Shown here one piece after another: positions 1 to 8,798 of a stretch of DNA of 64,000 bases. Positions within the stretch are counted from its first letter, which is position 1. Each line of letters begins with the position of its first letter. A program made the translations under genes and the position numbers. Source of the stretch: an uncultured Prevotellaceae bacterium (GTDB lineage Bacteria > Bacteroidota > Bacteroidia > Bacteroidales > Bacteroidaceae); the NCBI GenBank assembly GCA_900315095.1, contig OMXS01000001.1:1-64000 (forward strand), read 5' to 3'. The notes below the pieces were generated by a model. The model searched no databases and was not told the origin of the DNA. It was given only the letters and a program-made list of their open reading frames with translations.

Positions 1-1
1 C

Positions 2-1489
2 GGCACTTTGCTTGACCCTAACGACTTCTCGCTGATGTGTATTCTTGCCGATAGCGAGGCGCGTGCTGCCGATGCCGACAACCAGGCGATGACTCTCGTT
101 GGGCGCATCGCAAAGATTTATGATGCCAAGAGTCATGACGGCAAGCGACTGGAGGTGCAACTGGTGCTGCGTAACCAAACAACGCTGTGGATGATTCAAA
201 ACGTTGACCTGCGCAGCGACCTCAATGAGCAGCTCGATGTCTATCCTTTCACACTGGAAGACCAATGGGCAAAGACTGTGCTTACAGGCTCGCGACGCGA
301 CGGGAATCATTGTTATCCGCTCGACCGAGTGCCTATCAAAGCCGACAGTAACCAGACCGTGCACCTCGTGGTGATAGGAAACGGGGCGCTGGCAGAGAAC
401 ATTGCCATAACCGCTGCACTCGTAGCGCACTACCCCAACTATGTTCGCGACAACTCTCTGCGCACCCGCATCACCATCGTATCGCCCGACACCGACCACT
501 CGTGGAGCAATTTCAGACAGCGACAGAAGGCACTTTTCGACAATTCTTACTGGCGAACGATTCCTCTGGAAGGCTCTGCGGCACAGCCATTCTTCCACCG
601 TCCGATGTACAGCGGCACGCGCGACGACTTCGTTGACGTTGACTGGGAGTTTGCACTTGGCAATGCCGACGACCCATTGCTGCGCCAGAAACTCGACCAA
701 TGGGCACAAGACCCGCACCAGCAACTCACCATAGCCCTCTGCGACAAGGACGAGGAGAAGAACTATGACCTTGCTTTCACGCTGCCCGATGCCGTCTATG
801 ACAAGAAGATTCTTGTGCTCGTGGCCATGAGCAAGGCAGAAGTGATGGAGACGGTATCGCTCTCTAACTCGATGTATAGCGAGGTGCACCCGATAGGGAT
901 GATAAATAAAGGTCACGATGTGAGCATGCCCGTGATGCAGATGGCAAAGCGGCTGAACTACTTCTACAGTTGCAGTTTCGACGGAAAGGGCGTTCCCACG
1001 TCGATGCCCAAAGACGAGATAGAAGAGAAATGGGCACAGCAAACCTCCGTGGCGCTGCGCTTCTCTAACATATACAACTCGATGACGCTGCCCACGAAGA
1101 TGCGTTCGCTGGGGCACGACGAGAACGACTGGGACAAGTTCTACGCCTTGACGAAGGATGAGATACGCCAAACGGCTGCCGTTGAGCATAACCGTTGGAG
1201 CGTGGAACGCCTCATTCTGGGATTCCGTCCGCCTACAGACAGCGAACGAGCAGAGATAGAGGAAAACATAGAACAACTCGCCGCCGCACGCCGAAGGGGC
1301 GAAAAATCGGAACTGAACGACTTTAAGAATATGTATAAGAAGCGCAAGATACACTACGACTTGTGCTCTTACGCCGAACTAGGCATAGACAAGACGGGAC
1401 AGGACGTGCGCATCTACGACTATGACCTCACCGCATGCATACCGCTAATAGCAAACTCCTATCATGAAGACGGACAAGAACACGCCTAA
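2..1489 (+). CDS. RyR-domain protein with Rossmann-like region (5' end cut by window)
   Basis: The frame is open to the left edge, and the first start-like codon is a TTG at 8, so the true start lies outside the window. About 493 residues are visible. The middle holds a Rossmann-like glycine segment (VVIGNGALAENIA, near residue 120). The C-terminal part is an RyR (ryanodine receptor repeat) domain with EHNRW at about 393-397, then a charged helix and KIHYDLCSYAEL. In prokaryotes RyR domains accompany TIR, TrkA-like and other conflict or nucleotide-signalling modules, where they are thought to bind a small ligand. The gene overlaps the next by 26 bp, so the two are translated together. A membrane-bound protein of similar plan lies at 8799-11102. 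The RyR call is firm; the function is inferred. Confidence 0.75.
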   Translation, partial: GTLLDPNDFSLMCILADSEARAADADNQAMTLVGRIAKIYDAKSHDGKRLEVQLVLRNQTTLWMIQNVDLRSDLNEQLDVYPFTLEDQWAKTVLTGSRRDGNHCYPLDRVPIKADSNQTVHLVVIGNGALAENIAITAALVAHYPNYVRDNSLRTRITIVSPDTDHSWSNFRQRQKALFDNSYWRTIPLEGSAAQPFFHRPMYSGTRDDFVDVDWEFALGNADDPLLRQKLDQWAQDPHQQLTIALCDKDEEKNYDLAFTLPDAVYDKKILVLVAMSKAEVMETVSLSNSMYSEVHPIGMINKGHDVSMPVMQMAKRLNYFYSCSFDGKGVPTSMPKDEIEEKWAQQTSVALRFSNIYNSMTLPTKMRSLGHDENDWDKFYALTKDEIRQTAAVEHNRWSVERLILGFRPPTDSERAEIEENIEQLAAARRRGEKSELNDFKNMYKKRKIHYDLCSYAELGIDKTGQDVRIYDYDLTACIPLIANSYHEDGQEHA

Positions 1490-2867
1490 GACATACTACA
1501 TCCTGCGCTTCATGCACGACGATGCGATGCACCGAAGGGGCGAGAAGATGCTCAATGCAAAGAACGAACTGCGCATTGGGCACAGCGAGGAGTGCGACTT
1601 GCGGTTGCCTAACCCCGCCCCCACCGAAGACGCGGCGCTCGCCATAATAGTCCCTTCACCATCATCAGAGCGGAATGCTGAGACAGCCGCTTCATGGAGG
1701 CTTGTGCGTCTCTCACCATACAAGCAGCATGAGGTGCGCGTCAACGGCACGCCCGTGACACATGTTCACCGCCTCGCCGACGGCGACCGTATCAGTTTCG
1801 AGGGACAAAGACAGGAACTGCAGTTCAGCATCCATCACGATGACATGTATAACTCACAAGGCTTGGTGATGAAAACCAGCATGCCGCGATGGACAATAGC
1901 GCTGCTGGTGGCCGTGCCTGTCATTCTCTTCGCTGTGCTCTTCGCCATGATGCGTAATGCAAACGCCCAGATGATGGACGACTCTTTGGCAGAGAGAGTT
2001 AAGGAGTCGGTGCTGAAAATGCAAGCCGACTCGGTGTGGCTTGTGGCCATCAACGACGGCGACACCGTGCGGTTGCAGTCACACTCGTTCTCCGCCGACA
2101 ACCAAACGACCATCGGCACGGCATTCCTCACGGAGGACTCGATGCTCATAACGGCGCGCCACTGCCTCGAACCGTGGCTCAACGACCCTGTAGCACCTAC
2201 TGTTAGCGACACCACCGAACTCTCCTCGCTGCCCGTGCGATGGGCAATGGTGGCGGAAACTGCCAACCAGAACGAAGGCAAAGAGGTGATGGCGCTCATC
2301 ACATTCGTGTCACTATGGAAGGACGGCGACAACAGCGGGCCTGTCGCAAGGCTGCGTTCGACGGACTTCACGATGAATAAGTCACGCGACGAGATAATAG
2401 AAACGGGTGACTTCGACCACGAACTATATTGGCGAAGCATACTGGCGCGCCACCGCCGCACCGACATGACGCTGGGTGATATTGCCTGGATGCAGGTATC
2501 GCCGCAAAGTATTGGTTTACCAAAGAGCGTTATTCGCCGCGCCACCTGCGACGACATGAAGCAGATGCTGGCAAAGACGGGACGCAAACTATACTTTATG
2601 GGGTTCCCGTCATCACAGGAACGAGGTTTCGAGAAGTGTGATGACGAACTCCGACAACCTGTCCGCATCGGCGAAGACGGACTGCCCGATGCTGTGCTTG
2701 CGCACAACGGCGACATCCGTCCGGGATTCTCTGGAGGTCCGGTGATGGTGGCCGATGGCGGCACAGCCATCGTTGTGGGTGTCGTTTCGGTGGTTGACCA
2801 AGTGAGTGACCAGCGCAAGTACTCGGTGCCTGTGACTGAAATGGAGAGGCAAAAGCAAGAGAACTGA
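1464..2867 (+). CDS. FHA domain - transmembrane - trypsin-like serine protease
   Basis: The 467-residue protein has three parts. Residues about 10-125 are an FHA domain (LRIGHSEECDLRLP at 36-49, then NGTPV and LADGDRISF), a fold that binds phosphothreonine. Residues 142-163 are one membrane helix with basic residues before it (N-in). Residues about 175-460 are a trypsin-like protease with His233 (TARHC), Asp339 (GDIAW) and Ser423 (GFSGGP), so the triad looks intact. The predicted topology is cytoplasmic FHA and periplasmic protease, which would link an inner phosphorylation signal to outer proteolysis. It overlaps the RyR gene by 26 bp and is 5 bp before the kinase-like gene. Domain calls are strong; substrate and trigger are unknown. 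Confidence 0.85.
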   Translation: MKTDKNTPKTYYILRFMHDDAMHRRGEKMLNAKNELRIGHSEECDLRLPNPAPTEDAALAIIVPSPSSERNAETAASWRLVRLSPYKQHEVRVNGTPVTHVHRLADGDRISFEGQRQELQFSIHHDDMYNSQGLVMKTSMPRWTIALLVAVPVILFAVLFAMMRNANAQMMDDSLAERVKESVLKMQADSVWLVAINDGDTVRLQSHSFSADNQTTIGTAFLTEDSMLITARHCLEPWLNDPVAPTVSDTTELSSLPVRWAMVAETANQNEGKEVMALITFVSLWKDGDNSGPVARLRSTDFTMNKSRDEIIETGDFDHELYWRSILARHRRTDMTLGDIAWMQVSPQSIGLPKSVIRRATCDDMKQMLAKTGRKLYFMGFPSSQERGFEKCDDELRQPVRIGEDGLPDAVLAHNGDIRPGFSGGPVMVADGGTAIVVGVVSVVDQVSDQRKYSVPVTEMERQKQEN

Positions 2868-2872
2868 ATCTT

Positions 2873-3514
2873 ATGATAGAGCAAATGACCATAGAACAAC
2901 TGCTGGAGGCATATCCCGAAGGCATCGCAGAGGGTTTCGCAGGCTATTGCGATGAACTCTCGGCGTGGCAGTTGATTGTGGATGTGACAACAAAGTTGTT
3001 GGATGATGGGTGTTGGATGATGGTTGACGGACAACAAAAAACGGTTGATATTTCGCCCGCTTGCATCGCCATCAACGGCTCAGGATTCGCACTTGTGTCG
3101 CTTCCCGACTGTCACGACGATGCTTTCGATGCACCAGAAATCATCAACAGCCAACAGGCGACACCCGAGAAAAGTGCTGTTTGGGCGCTTGCTGCCACGG
3201 TGTTCCGCATGGTCATGGGATGCAACATAATGAACGGACGAGGCGGAAAGGCACAAAAGGCAACATCGAAACTGCCGTTCATGCGCAACGAAATGCCTGC
3301 TCTGAGCCGTCTGGTACAGCAATGTCTCGACTACGATGTCACCAAACGCCCGTCGCTCGATGAGGTATTGGTCGCCGCAAAGGAAAATATGGAGCGCTGC
3401 CGAGAAGAAATGAAAGACGGACCGCGCATGAAACCCGAAACCGCCAGCAGCACATCGGCAACGCAAGCCGACTCGGCAGCATGGCCAGAAGAGATGATTC
3501 CAGCACAGAATTAA
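2873..3514 (+). CDS. Kinase-like remnant, probable pseudokinase (C-lobe only)
   Basis: The 213-residue protein resembles the C-lobe of Ser/Thr kinases. It has an APE-like DAPEI (about residue 85), a segment SAVWALAATVFRMVMG matching the helix after the activation segment, and CLDYDVTKRPSLDEVL matching the conserved Arg-containing end of the kinase fold. I see no glycine loop, catalytic lysine, HRD or DFG motif, and the N-terminal part is too short for a full N-lobe, so catalysis is unlikely. It sits directly after the FHA-protease gene and could act as a scaffold or allosteric partner of the FHA domain. Residues about 41-55 are encoded by a heptanucleotide repeat array (2995-3036), which has altered this region. 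The tail is low-complexity. Confidence 0.6.
   Translation: MIEQMTIEQLLEAYPEGIAEGFAGYCDELSAWQLIVDVTTKLLDDGCWMMVDGQQKTVDISPACIAINGSGFALVSLPDCHDDAFDAPEIINSQQATPEKSAVWALAATVFRMVMGCNIMNGRGGKAQKATSKLPFMRNEMPALSRLVQQCLDYDVTKRPSLDEVLVAAKENMERCREEMKDGPRMKPETASSTSATQADSAAWPEEMIPAQN
2995..3036 (+). repeat. Heptanucleotide repeat array inside the pseudokinase gene
   Basis: Six adjacent 7-mers, including GATGATG (twice) and GGTGTTG, encode about 14 residues of the pseudokinase without breaking the frame. It matches the array at 24566-24607. Confidence 0.6.
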
Positions 3515-3623
3515 ACCAAATGAATTTTAATTCATCATACATGCAAAGAGGAGTTAAGATTTATGGGAATGTAGGAGTATAGACATCATCACTTCTACAC
3601 AACCAAACAAAAAAGAGAAAAGA

Positions 3624-4265
3624 ATGAAAATAGCTATACTTATCATATCATTAATAATGTCGGTTACTGTTTCTGCACAGCAGAACGACAAGGAACTGAA
3701 CAGCCTAGTGACGATGGTGAAGAACCTGAGACAAGCAGGCGTGGCAGAGCAGAAGCAGGCATTCAACAACACTTTCCAGTCGCTCGTTGCCGATACAGCA
3801 TGGACTCCGATGAACGAACTGCGCGACAAGAACGGCGCCGAGTGCCCTCACTCGGATAAGTCACTACCGCGTTTCCGCCTTAACCGCATGCTCAGCAAGG
3901 CAGAACAGGTGCATCAAGGAGTGGCTGTGGCCACCAACGGCTTCATGAACGGACAAGACCCACGCTTCAACTACTCGCTATACGAAAAGAGTGTGATGGC
4001 AGGAAAGCGCGTGAGTTACACTTTCAGCGGGCGTGAGGGACGGCAGGTGTTCGTGGTGGTGCCATACAAGACATCGGCCAAACTTAACGCCAAACTGCTC
4101 GTAAGCGGCAAAGAAGCGGCATCATCGCAAAGACTCTCTGACGGCACTCTGGTGCTGGAATGCACCGAAAACATAAACACAAAGACACCGCTTACCCTCG
4201 AGATAAGCAACGAAGGCAGCGAGGGAATGGCTATGGTGATACTTAACCACAACACAAGACAATGA
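3624..4265 (+). CDS. Exported protein of unknown family
   Basis: The 213-residue protein starts with a signal peptide (MKIAILIISLIMSVTVSAQ), cleaved near residue 19. The mature part begins with helical charged sequence and ends with an all-beta stretch (about 125-210) that loosely recalls the PPC beta-sandwich found two genes downstream. I do not recognise a family. The stop codon overlaps the ATG of the CHAT gene in an ATGA (4262-4265), so the two are translationally coupled and probably act together, for example as a chaperone, inhibitor or substrate of the CHAT protease. It follows the pseudokinase after a 109-bp gap that holds a short palindrome (TGAATT/AATTCA at 3521-3534) but no clear promoter. 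Confidence 0.6.
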   Translation: MKIAILIISLIMSVTVSAQQNDKELNSLVTMVKNLRQAGVAEQKQAFNNTFQSLVADTAWTPMNELRDKNGAECPHSDKSLPRFRLNRMLSKAEQVHQGVAVATNGFMNGQDPRFNYSLYEKSVMAGKRVSYTFSGREGRQVFVVVPYKTSAKLNAKLLVSGKEAASSQRLSDGTLVLECTENINTKTPLTLEISNEGSEGMAMVILNHNTRQ

Positions 4266-6622
4266 AAAGACATCTAAGAATCTTCCTTACAACAGCGTTG
4301 GTCACGGCTGCAGCATACACGGCAACGGCACAGGCAAAGTGGAAAGGGTTTTCTTCCACGCCCAATGCCGATGCCGATTACCAACGCAGCGTGGAACTAA
4401 TGGGACAGGGAGATTACATGGAGGCGGCGCAATTGCTGCGCGCTATCTCTTCAAAAGTTGGTGAACTGGAGGGCAGACAGGCATATCTTGATATGGCTCG
4501 TCTGCTGAAAACCGAGGGAAACGCATGGAACCAACTGGGTAACAAGCACCAAATGGGGCGCGTGACAAGCCGCATGACTTTTATTGTGAACGAAGGGAAA
4601 CACCTCGGATTGCTCAATGACAACGAGGCGGCGGCTATGACTGCCGACACAAAGAAACTGCAAGGAAACATTCTCTACGAAGAAGCCGACAACAGCATGG
4701 AGGCAATGGAACAGGCGAAAGAGTATTTCAGCAAAGCCATTACCATATATGACATGCTGTCGCAAGACAAGGATCGCGCCGTCACCCAGGTGGAAATGGC
4801 GGAACTGTTATATAAAGGCAAACACTATGACGATGCTCTGATTCTGCTCGATGCTGTCTGCTCTGACTATGAGGAATGGGCTGCAGACGAGTACATCGAT
4901 GACAACCTGCTCTACGATGCGTTGTCTGCACGCGCTATGACACTTGCACGCCTCCAGCGTTTCGACGAGGCTCTTAACGACATATCACGAGGAGTGAAAC
5001 AATACGGAGTAAAGAAAGGATGGCGATATGCCGAGATGCTGCGCAAGAAAGCAAAGATAATGATGCTTCGCCAGGAGGCAACGGGAGGCTCGAAAAGTGA
5101 TGCCCTGAAGTGCTACAAGGAGGCTTTCGATTATCAGAAAGACTATGCACTCAGCCATCTGGCAAGCATGAACGATGCCGAGCGCGAGCAGTTCTGGATG
5201 CGCATGCGACCATTCATCGCCGACTGTTACCGTTTGGAGGATGCCGATGCAGCCTTCTTGTTCGATGTTACGCTATTCAGCAAAGGACTGCTGCTGCAAC
5301 TTGGTCAGATGACTGACAACGGAAAAAACAGCACAGAGGCAATAGCTTCTCTCCGCCATACATGGCAGCAGATTCAGAAACGACTGCAGAAGGATGCATG
5401 CGCCATAGAGTTCGTGCAGTATGAGAAGCAAGACGAACAGCAGATGGGCGCTCTGCTGCTGCATAAGAGTGGCAAACCCGTGTTCGTAAAGATGCCGAAA
5501 CCCGAGGAGATTATGGAACATAAGATTGGTGCCTTCACCGTGCGCCAGCGACTGGCGGGTGAACCTAACCGTCTGAACCAACTATACAAGGACACTACTG
5601 AACTACAAGCGAAGATATGGCCTGCGGCACTTGTCAAGGCAATAGGCAAGGACAAGAAAGTGTATTTCTCACCAGCAGGATTCCAGAACCGCATCGCCAT
5701 AGAGTACATGTTACCTGCGCAACTCGATGGAGCAGACGTTTATCGACTCACGTCAACACGCACTCTGCTCTACTCTAAACCGCTAACCGACCGCCAGCGA
5801 GCACTCATCTGCGGCGGCATCTCATACGAAGCAGACATCAATCAGTCCACACTCAACGCTCAGCACTCATCTCTTAACGATCTACGCGCCTTCGACTATG
5901 CCGCAGGGAAGCACATGAAGTTCACTTATCTGCCTGGTTCACTGGCAGAGGCTGACACCATCAAGGCACGGCGAAACATGAAGGGTGACCTGCTGTTGAC
6001 TGGTTCTAAAGTCACGGAACAACAGTTCTGCGAACTCGCACCAAAGTATCCCATAGTCAACATATCCACACACGGATTCTTCGGAGCGGCATCCACACCG
6101 ATGGGCACCGACCTGAAACCATGTCTAACAGACGAGTCGATGTCTGAGAACTTCCTCGTTCTGGCTGGAGCAAACACCAATATCGGCGATGAAAACTTCG
6201 ATAAAGAGCAGCGTGACGGACTTCTTTCTGCACTTGAGATGTCGGCTCTCGACCTCAGCGAGGTGGAACTGTTCGTTGCCTCTGCATGTCAGTCGGGTTC
6301 AGGATACATCACTGCCGATGGTGTTTATGGCATACAACGAGGACTGAAGAATGCTGGCGTAGGCGCAATGGTGGTAAGCCTGTTCAACGTCAGCGACAAG
6401 GCAACGAGCATAATGCTCTCCAATTTCCAGGCATTCATAGCGCGAGGCATGCCGCTTCACAAGGCTTTCATGGCGGCAAGAGAGACACTTAAGGCTCCGG
6501 CACAGCAGAAAAAGGTATATTTCGATGCTGCCCTGATGTCAACAGTGGTGCAAGGGGGCGATGACTTCAATCTCCCGCAATACACCAATGCCTTCATCTT
6601 GATTGACGCAGTTGATTTCTGA
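4262..6622 (+). CDS. Exported TPR-CHAT protein (caspase-like protease)
   Basis: The 786-residue protein has an N-terminal signal peptide (cut after ATAQA, about residue 25), a helical TPR-type region (about 35-330) and a C-terminal CHAT domain (about 480-786). The caspase-type dyad is visible as His604 in NISTHGFFG and Cys676 in ASACQSGSG, followed by the GAGVGAMVVSLFNVSD-like end of the fold. CHAT proteases such as the gasdermin-activating and Craspase enzymes cut partner proteins in bacterial defence. Export to the periplasm is unusual, because most CHAT effectors are cytoplasmic. It is coupled by ATGA to the exported gene before it. A heptanucleotide array (5844-5878) encodes residues about 528-539, just ahead of the catalytic core. 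Confidence 0.85.
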   Translation: MKRHLRIFLTTALVTAAAYTATAQAKWKGFSSTPNADADYQRSVELMGQGDYMEAAQLLRAISSKVGELEGRQAYLDMARLLKTEGNAWNQLGNKHQMGRVTSRMTFIVNEGKHLGLLNDNEAAAMTADTKKLQGNILYEEADNSMEAMEQAKEYFSKAITIYDMLSQDKDRAVTQVEMAELLYKGKHYDDALILLDAVCSDYEEWAADEYIDDNLLYDALSARAMTLARLQRFDEALNDISRGVKQYGVKKGWRYAEMLRKKAKIMMLRQEATGGSKSDALKCYKEAFDYQKDYALSHLASMNDAEREQFWMRMRPFIADCYRLEDADAAFLFDVTLFSKGLLLQLGQMTDNGKNSTEAIASLRHTWQQIQKRLQKDACAIEFVQYEKQDEQQMGALLLHKSGKPVFVKMPKPEEIMEHKIGAFTVRQRLAGEPNRLNQLYKDTTELQAKIWPAALVKAIGKDKKVYFSPAGFQNRIAIEYMLPAQLDGADVYRLTSTRTLLYSKPLTDRQRALICGGISYEADINQSTLNAQHSSLNDLRAFDYAAGKHMKFTYLPGSLAEADTIKARRNMKGDLLLTGSKVTEQQFCELAPKYPIVNISTHGFFGAASTPMGTDLKPCLTDESMSENFLVLAGANTNIGDENFDKEQRDGLLSALEMSALDLSEVELFVASACQSGSGYITADGVYGIQRGLKNAGVGAMVVSLFNVSDKATSIMLSNFQAFIARGMPLHKAFMAARETLKAPAQQKKVYFDAALMSTVVQGGDDFNLPQYTNAFILIDAVDF
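5844..5878 (+). repeat. Heptanucleotide repeat array inside the CHAT gene
   Basis: Five 7-mers such as ACTCAAC and GCTCAGC sit in a loop-encoding part of the CHAT gene and give a Ser/Thr/Asn/Gln-rich peptide. The reverse strand shows the GTTGAGC / GCTGAGC units seen after metK and inside miaB. Confidence 0.65.
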
Positions 6623-6673
6623 ATACCGCACTCGGCTTTAGTCGATTAAAAGAACTTTGAATATAACAATTAT

Positions 6674-7873
6674 ATGAATAAGATAATAATCCTAATTGGC
6701 GTTATCGCCATGCTGTTCTCCACCAGTACCAAGGCACAAAGCAGTGACGTGGAACTGGAAGGACTGCAGGTGGGCGTGAACACCATGGATGACGGAACAA
6801 GAAAGAAAATCACCGGCATCGTAGAGCAGATGCAAGAGCAAGGGGGAGCAACACGCGGAGTGGTGAGCGACATCCTGAAGTCTGCTCTTACAGGTGGTAT
6901 TACTGCCACACTCGACGTGATTGGTACGGAAATAGTAAACCTCGCACACTACAAGAAAAACCAAAAGCGCAAGTGGATGGAGATGATTGAGCGCGAGTGC
7001 AACTACACCGACAGCATACAGAACCTGCAAGGACTGCAGGACTTCTACTCCGAAACATCTACAATAGGTGCACTCGACCCTTCAAACCTCAATTTCAACG
7101 GTATCTCCATACGCGGAATGAGAGAAGGGAAAGAGGTTCTCTATCTCTCATGTCATATCGACACGGCGCGCCTGAGCCACCTCATTCAGCACAGTAAGTT
7201 CAACCTCGTGCTCGACACAATGGCGTTCCACCCCTACGAGTGCCACCTTCCTAACCTGCAAGCCAACGGCATACGTCTAATGAAAGGGCAGCAGAGCGAA
7301 CGCGACAACTCATTCTCTTTCGATGAGCGAACAAACCTTCGCGTGGGCATTGAGATGGAAATCTTCTCGTCATGGATAAACGAGGCAGTAATGGTGATGG
7401 ACAACGTGAAACTGGGTGAGTTCAAGATGAACATCAATATCAACACCCATGACCCTATTTTCACTTACTCGCGCCGTCAAATTGAGCAGAACAGACTTAA
7501 CGCTCGACGTTCGGCAAACAACAATCAACTATCAGCCGCCGACACAACTTTCATCGGCATCGAAGGCGATTGCTTTGTGGTGCCACGCTCATTCATGCCG
7601 GTGAACGGCGGACAGCGCATGTGGGGAACGGGCGAATACAACATCAAGGTAAAGATGAGAGAGTCATGCCAGTTCTCAAACGACGAAGAAAAGAACAAGA
7701 AAATGAAGCAGTGGTATCGCGACTACAAACAACTGCGCAAGATGCAGCGCAAGGGCAAAGGAACAGAAGTGGGCGAATACTTCCGCACAGTATGGCAACA
7801 GAACGAGAACACCATCATGAAAAAGATTGTGAAATCAAGCATCGACTCTGGCGCTAAAGCTTTCGGACTATGA
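6674..7873 (+). CDS. Exported protein of unknown family
   Basis: The 399-residue protein begins with a signal peptide (MNKIIILIGVIAMLFSTSTKAQ). A helical N-terminal part (about 40-115) contains a glycine-rich, weakly hydrophobic stretch (SALTGGITATLDVIG) that could insert into or contact a membrane. A beta-rich middle (about 140-290) and a very basic C-terminal tail (KKMKQWYRDYKQLRKMQRKGKG) follow. I recognise no family. It lies 51 bp after the CHAT gene on the same strand, so it probably belongs to the same operon. A membrane-acting effector released by the CHAT or trypsin protease would fit the context, but nothing in the sequence proves it. Confidence 0.6.
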   Translation: MNKIIILIGVIAMLFSTSTKAQSSDVELEGLQVGVNTMDDGTRKKITGIVEQMQEQGGATRGVVSDILKSALTGGITATLDVIGTEIVNLAHYKKNQKRKWMEMIERECNYTDSIQNLQGLQDFYSETSTIGALDPSNLNFNGISIRGMREGKEVLYLSCHIDTARLSHLIQHSKFNLVLDTMAFHPYECHLPNLQANGIRLMKGQQSERDNSFSFDERTNLRVGIEMEIFSSWINEAVMVMDNVKLGEFKMNININTHDPIFTYSRRQIEQNRLNARRSANNNQLSAADTTFIGIEGDCFVVPRSFMPVNGGQRMWGTGEYNIKVKMRESCQFSNDEEKNKKMKQWYRDYKQLRKMQRKGKGTEVGEYFRTVWQQNENTIMKKIVKSSIDSGAKAFGL

Positions 7874-7902
7874 TAAATAATAGAAAATAATAATTTAATA
7901 AT

Positions 7903-7938
7903 CTCTGTTAGCTCCGTCTCCTCAGTGAACTCTGTGCA
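7903..7938 (+). repeat. Four tandem 9-bp units before the PPC gene
   Basis: CTCTGTTAG, CTCCGTCTC, CTCAGTGAA and CTCTGTGCA follow each other without gaps in the 110-bp space between two exported genes. The common core is CTCnGT. I see no known role; it could be a spacer hairpin or a slippage product. Confidence 0.4.
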
Positions 7939-7983
7939 GCAGGAGCAAAACGGAAAAAACTAAACTCATAAATTCACAAAACA

Positions 7984-8661
7984 ATGAAAACAAAGACTTT
8001 ATTAATTGGTGCGGCAATGATGTTCGCCGTAACAGCAAGTGCACAAGAACAAACAGTAAGTGCACAGCCAAAAGCAGTGAATGAAACAGCACAGCTTCTC
8101 GGCATGGCAGGAGAACTGGTTAAGTATGGCTACAAAACCCAGAATGCACTTCCTTTGGTTCAGGCAGTACAGATTTACAAGAGCATTGGTGTTGTGCCAG
8201 AGGCAGAAGCAAAGAAAAAGGAAGTGGAAGGACAAAGCCTCGCTGAAGCAAGGAAGGCAAAGAACAACCCTGTGCAGTACGACCAGGCAAAGCTCATCGC
8301 TGATGCAACAGCTTATGCTGACGGCGACGAGAACATTCTGGGATTAATCAAAGGACTGGACGATGTACGTGGACGTGTTGGAGGCGAGACATATCACATG
8401 GATGTTGTAGATGCCGGACTTACCGATGTCTATACCATGCGTTTCCAAGGCGGTGAAGATGCCACCATCATTCTTAGCGGTGATGGTGACACCGACCTCG
8501 ACCTTTATGTTTATGACGAGAACGACAACCTCATCGGCTATGATGATGACGGCACCGACGACTGCGTCGTTTCCTTCACACCGCGTTGGACTGGCAACTT
8601 CAAGATTAAGGTGAAGAACCTCGGTGACACCTATAACTCTTACACACTCATCACAAACTAG
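7984..8661 (+). CDS. Exported PPC-domain protein
   Basis: The 225-residue protein has a signal peptide (cut near ASAQ, residue 21), a helical middle (about 30-115) and a C-terminal bacterial pre-peptidase (PPC) beta-sandwich (about 130-225) with the typical DTDLDLYVYDENDN and WTGNFKIKVKNLG segments. The acidic DGDTDLDLYVYD stretch is like the calcium-binding strands of this family. PPC domains usually occur on secreted proteases, so an isolated one next to a trypsin-like and a CHAT protease suggests an accessory, inhibitor or targeting subunit. It is the last gene of the plus arm and is followed by the terminator at 8721-8768. Confidence 0.75.
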   Translation: MKTKTLLIGAAMMFAVTASAQEQTVSAQPKAVNETAQLLGMAGELVKYGYKTQNALPLVQAVQIYKSIGVVPEAEAKKKEVEGQSLAEARKAKNNPVQYDQAKLIADATAYADGDENILGLIKGLDDVRGRVGGETYHMDVVDAGLTDVYTMRFQGGEDATIILSGDGDTDLDLYVYDENDNLIGYDDDGTDDCVVSFTPRWTGNFKIKVKNLGDTYNSYTLITN

Positions 8662-8720
8662 TTTTGCATGCGTATGTGCGTTACCACTAACGTATAAACT
8701 TTAGCAATAACGCTGATAAG

Positions 8721-8768
8721 TTTCACGCGCTCATCCTTGGTTGCTTACCAAAGGCTGAGCGCGTGAAA
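8721..8768. terminator. Bidirectional terminator between the two arms
   Basis: A perfect 13-bp stem (TTTCACGCGCTCA at 8721-8733 with its complement at 8756-8768) holds a further imperfect inner stem (CCTTGG with CCAAAGG). It lies between the convergent ends of the PPC gene and the RyR membrane gene and is flanked by A/T-rich sequence on both sides. Confidence 0.8.
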
Positions 8769-8798
8769 TACTTTTATAGACACATCTTGAAGTTGTTG

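Noticed and set aside
1835-3037. A 400-codon open frame on the minus strand across the FHA-protease gene
   Set aside because: It is antisense to a gene with clear FHA and trypsin motifs, and its product has low-complexity Ser/Thr/Arg-rich composition. Similar long antisense frames at 20534-22138, 27574-28473, 48061-49575 and 53282-54625 lie opposite clear M16, metK, U32 and GH3 genes and were rejected for the same reason.
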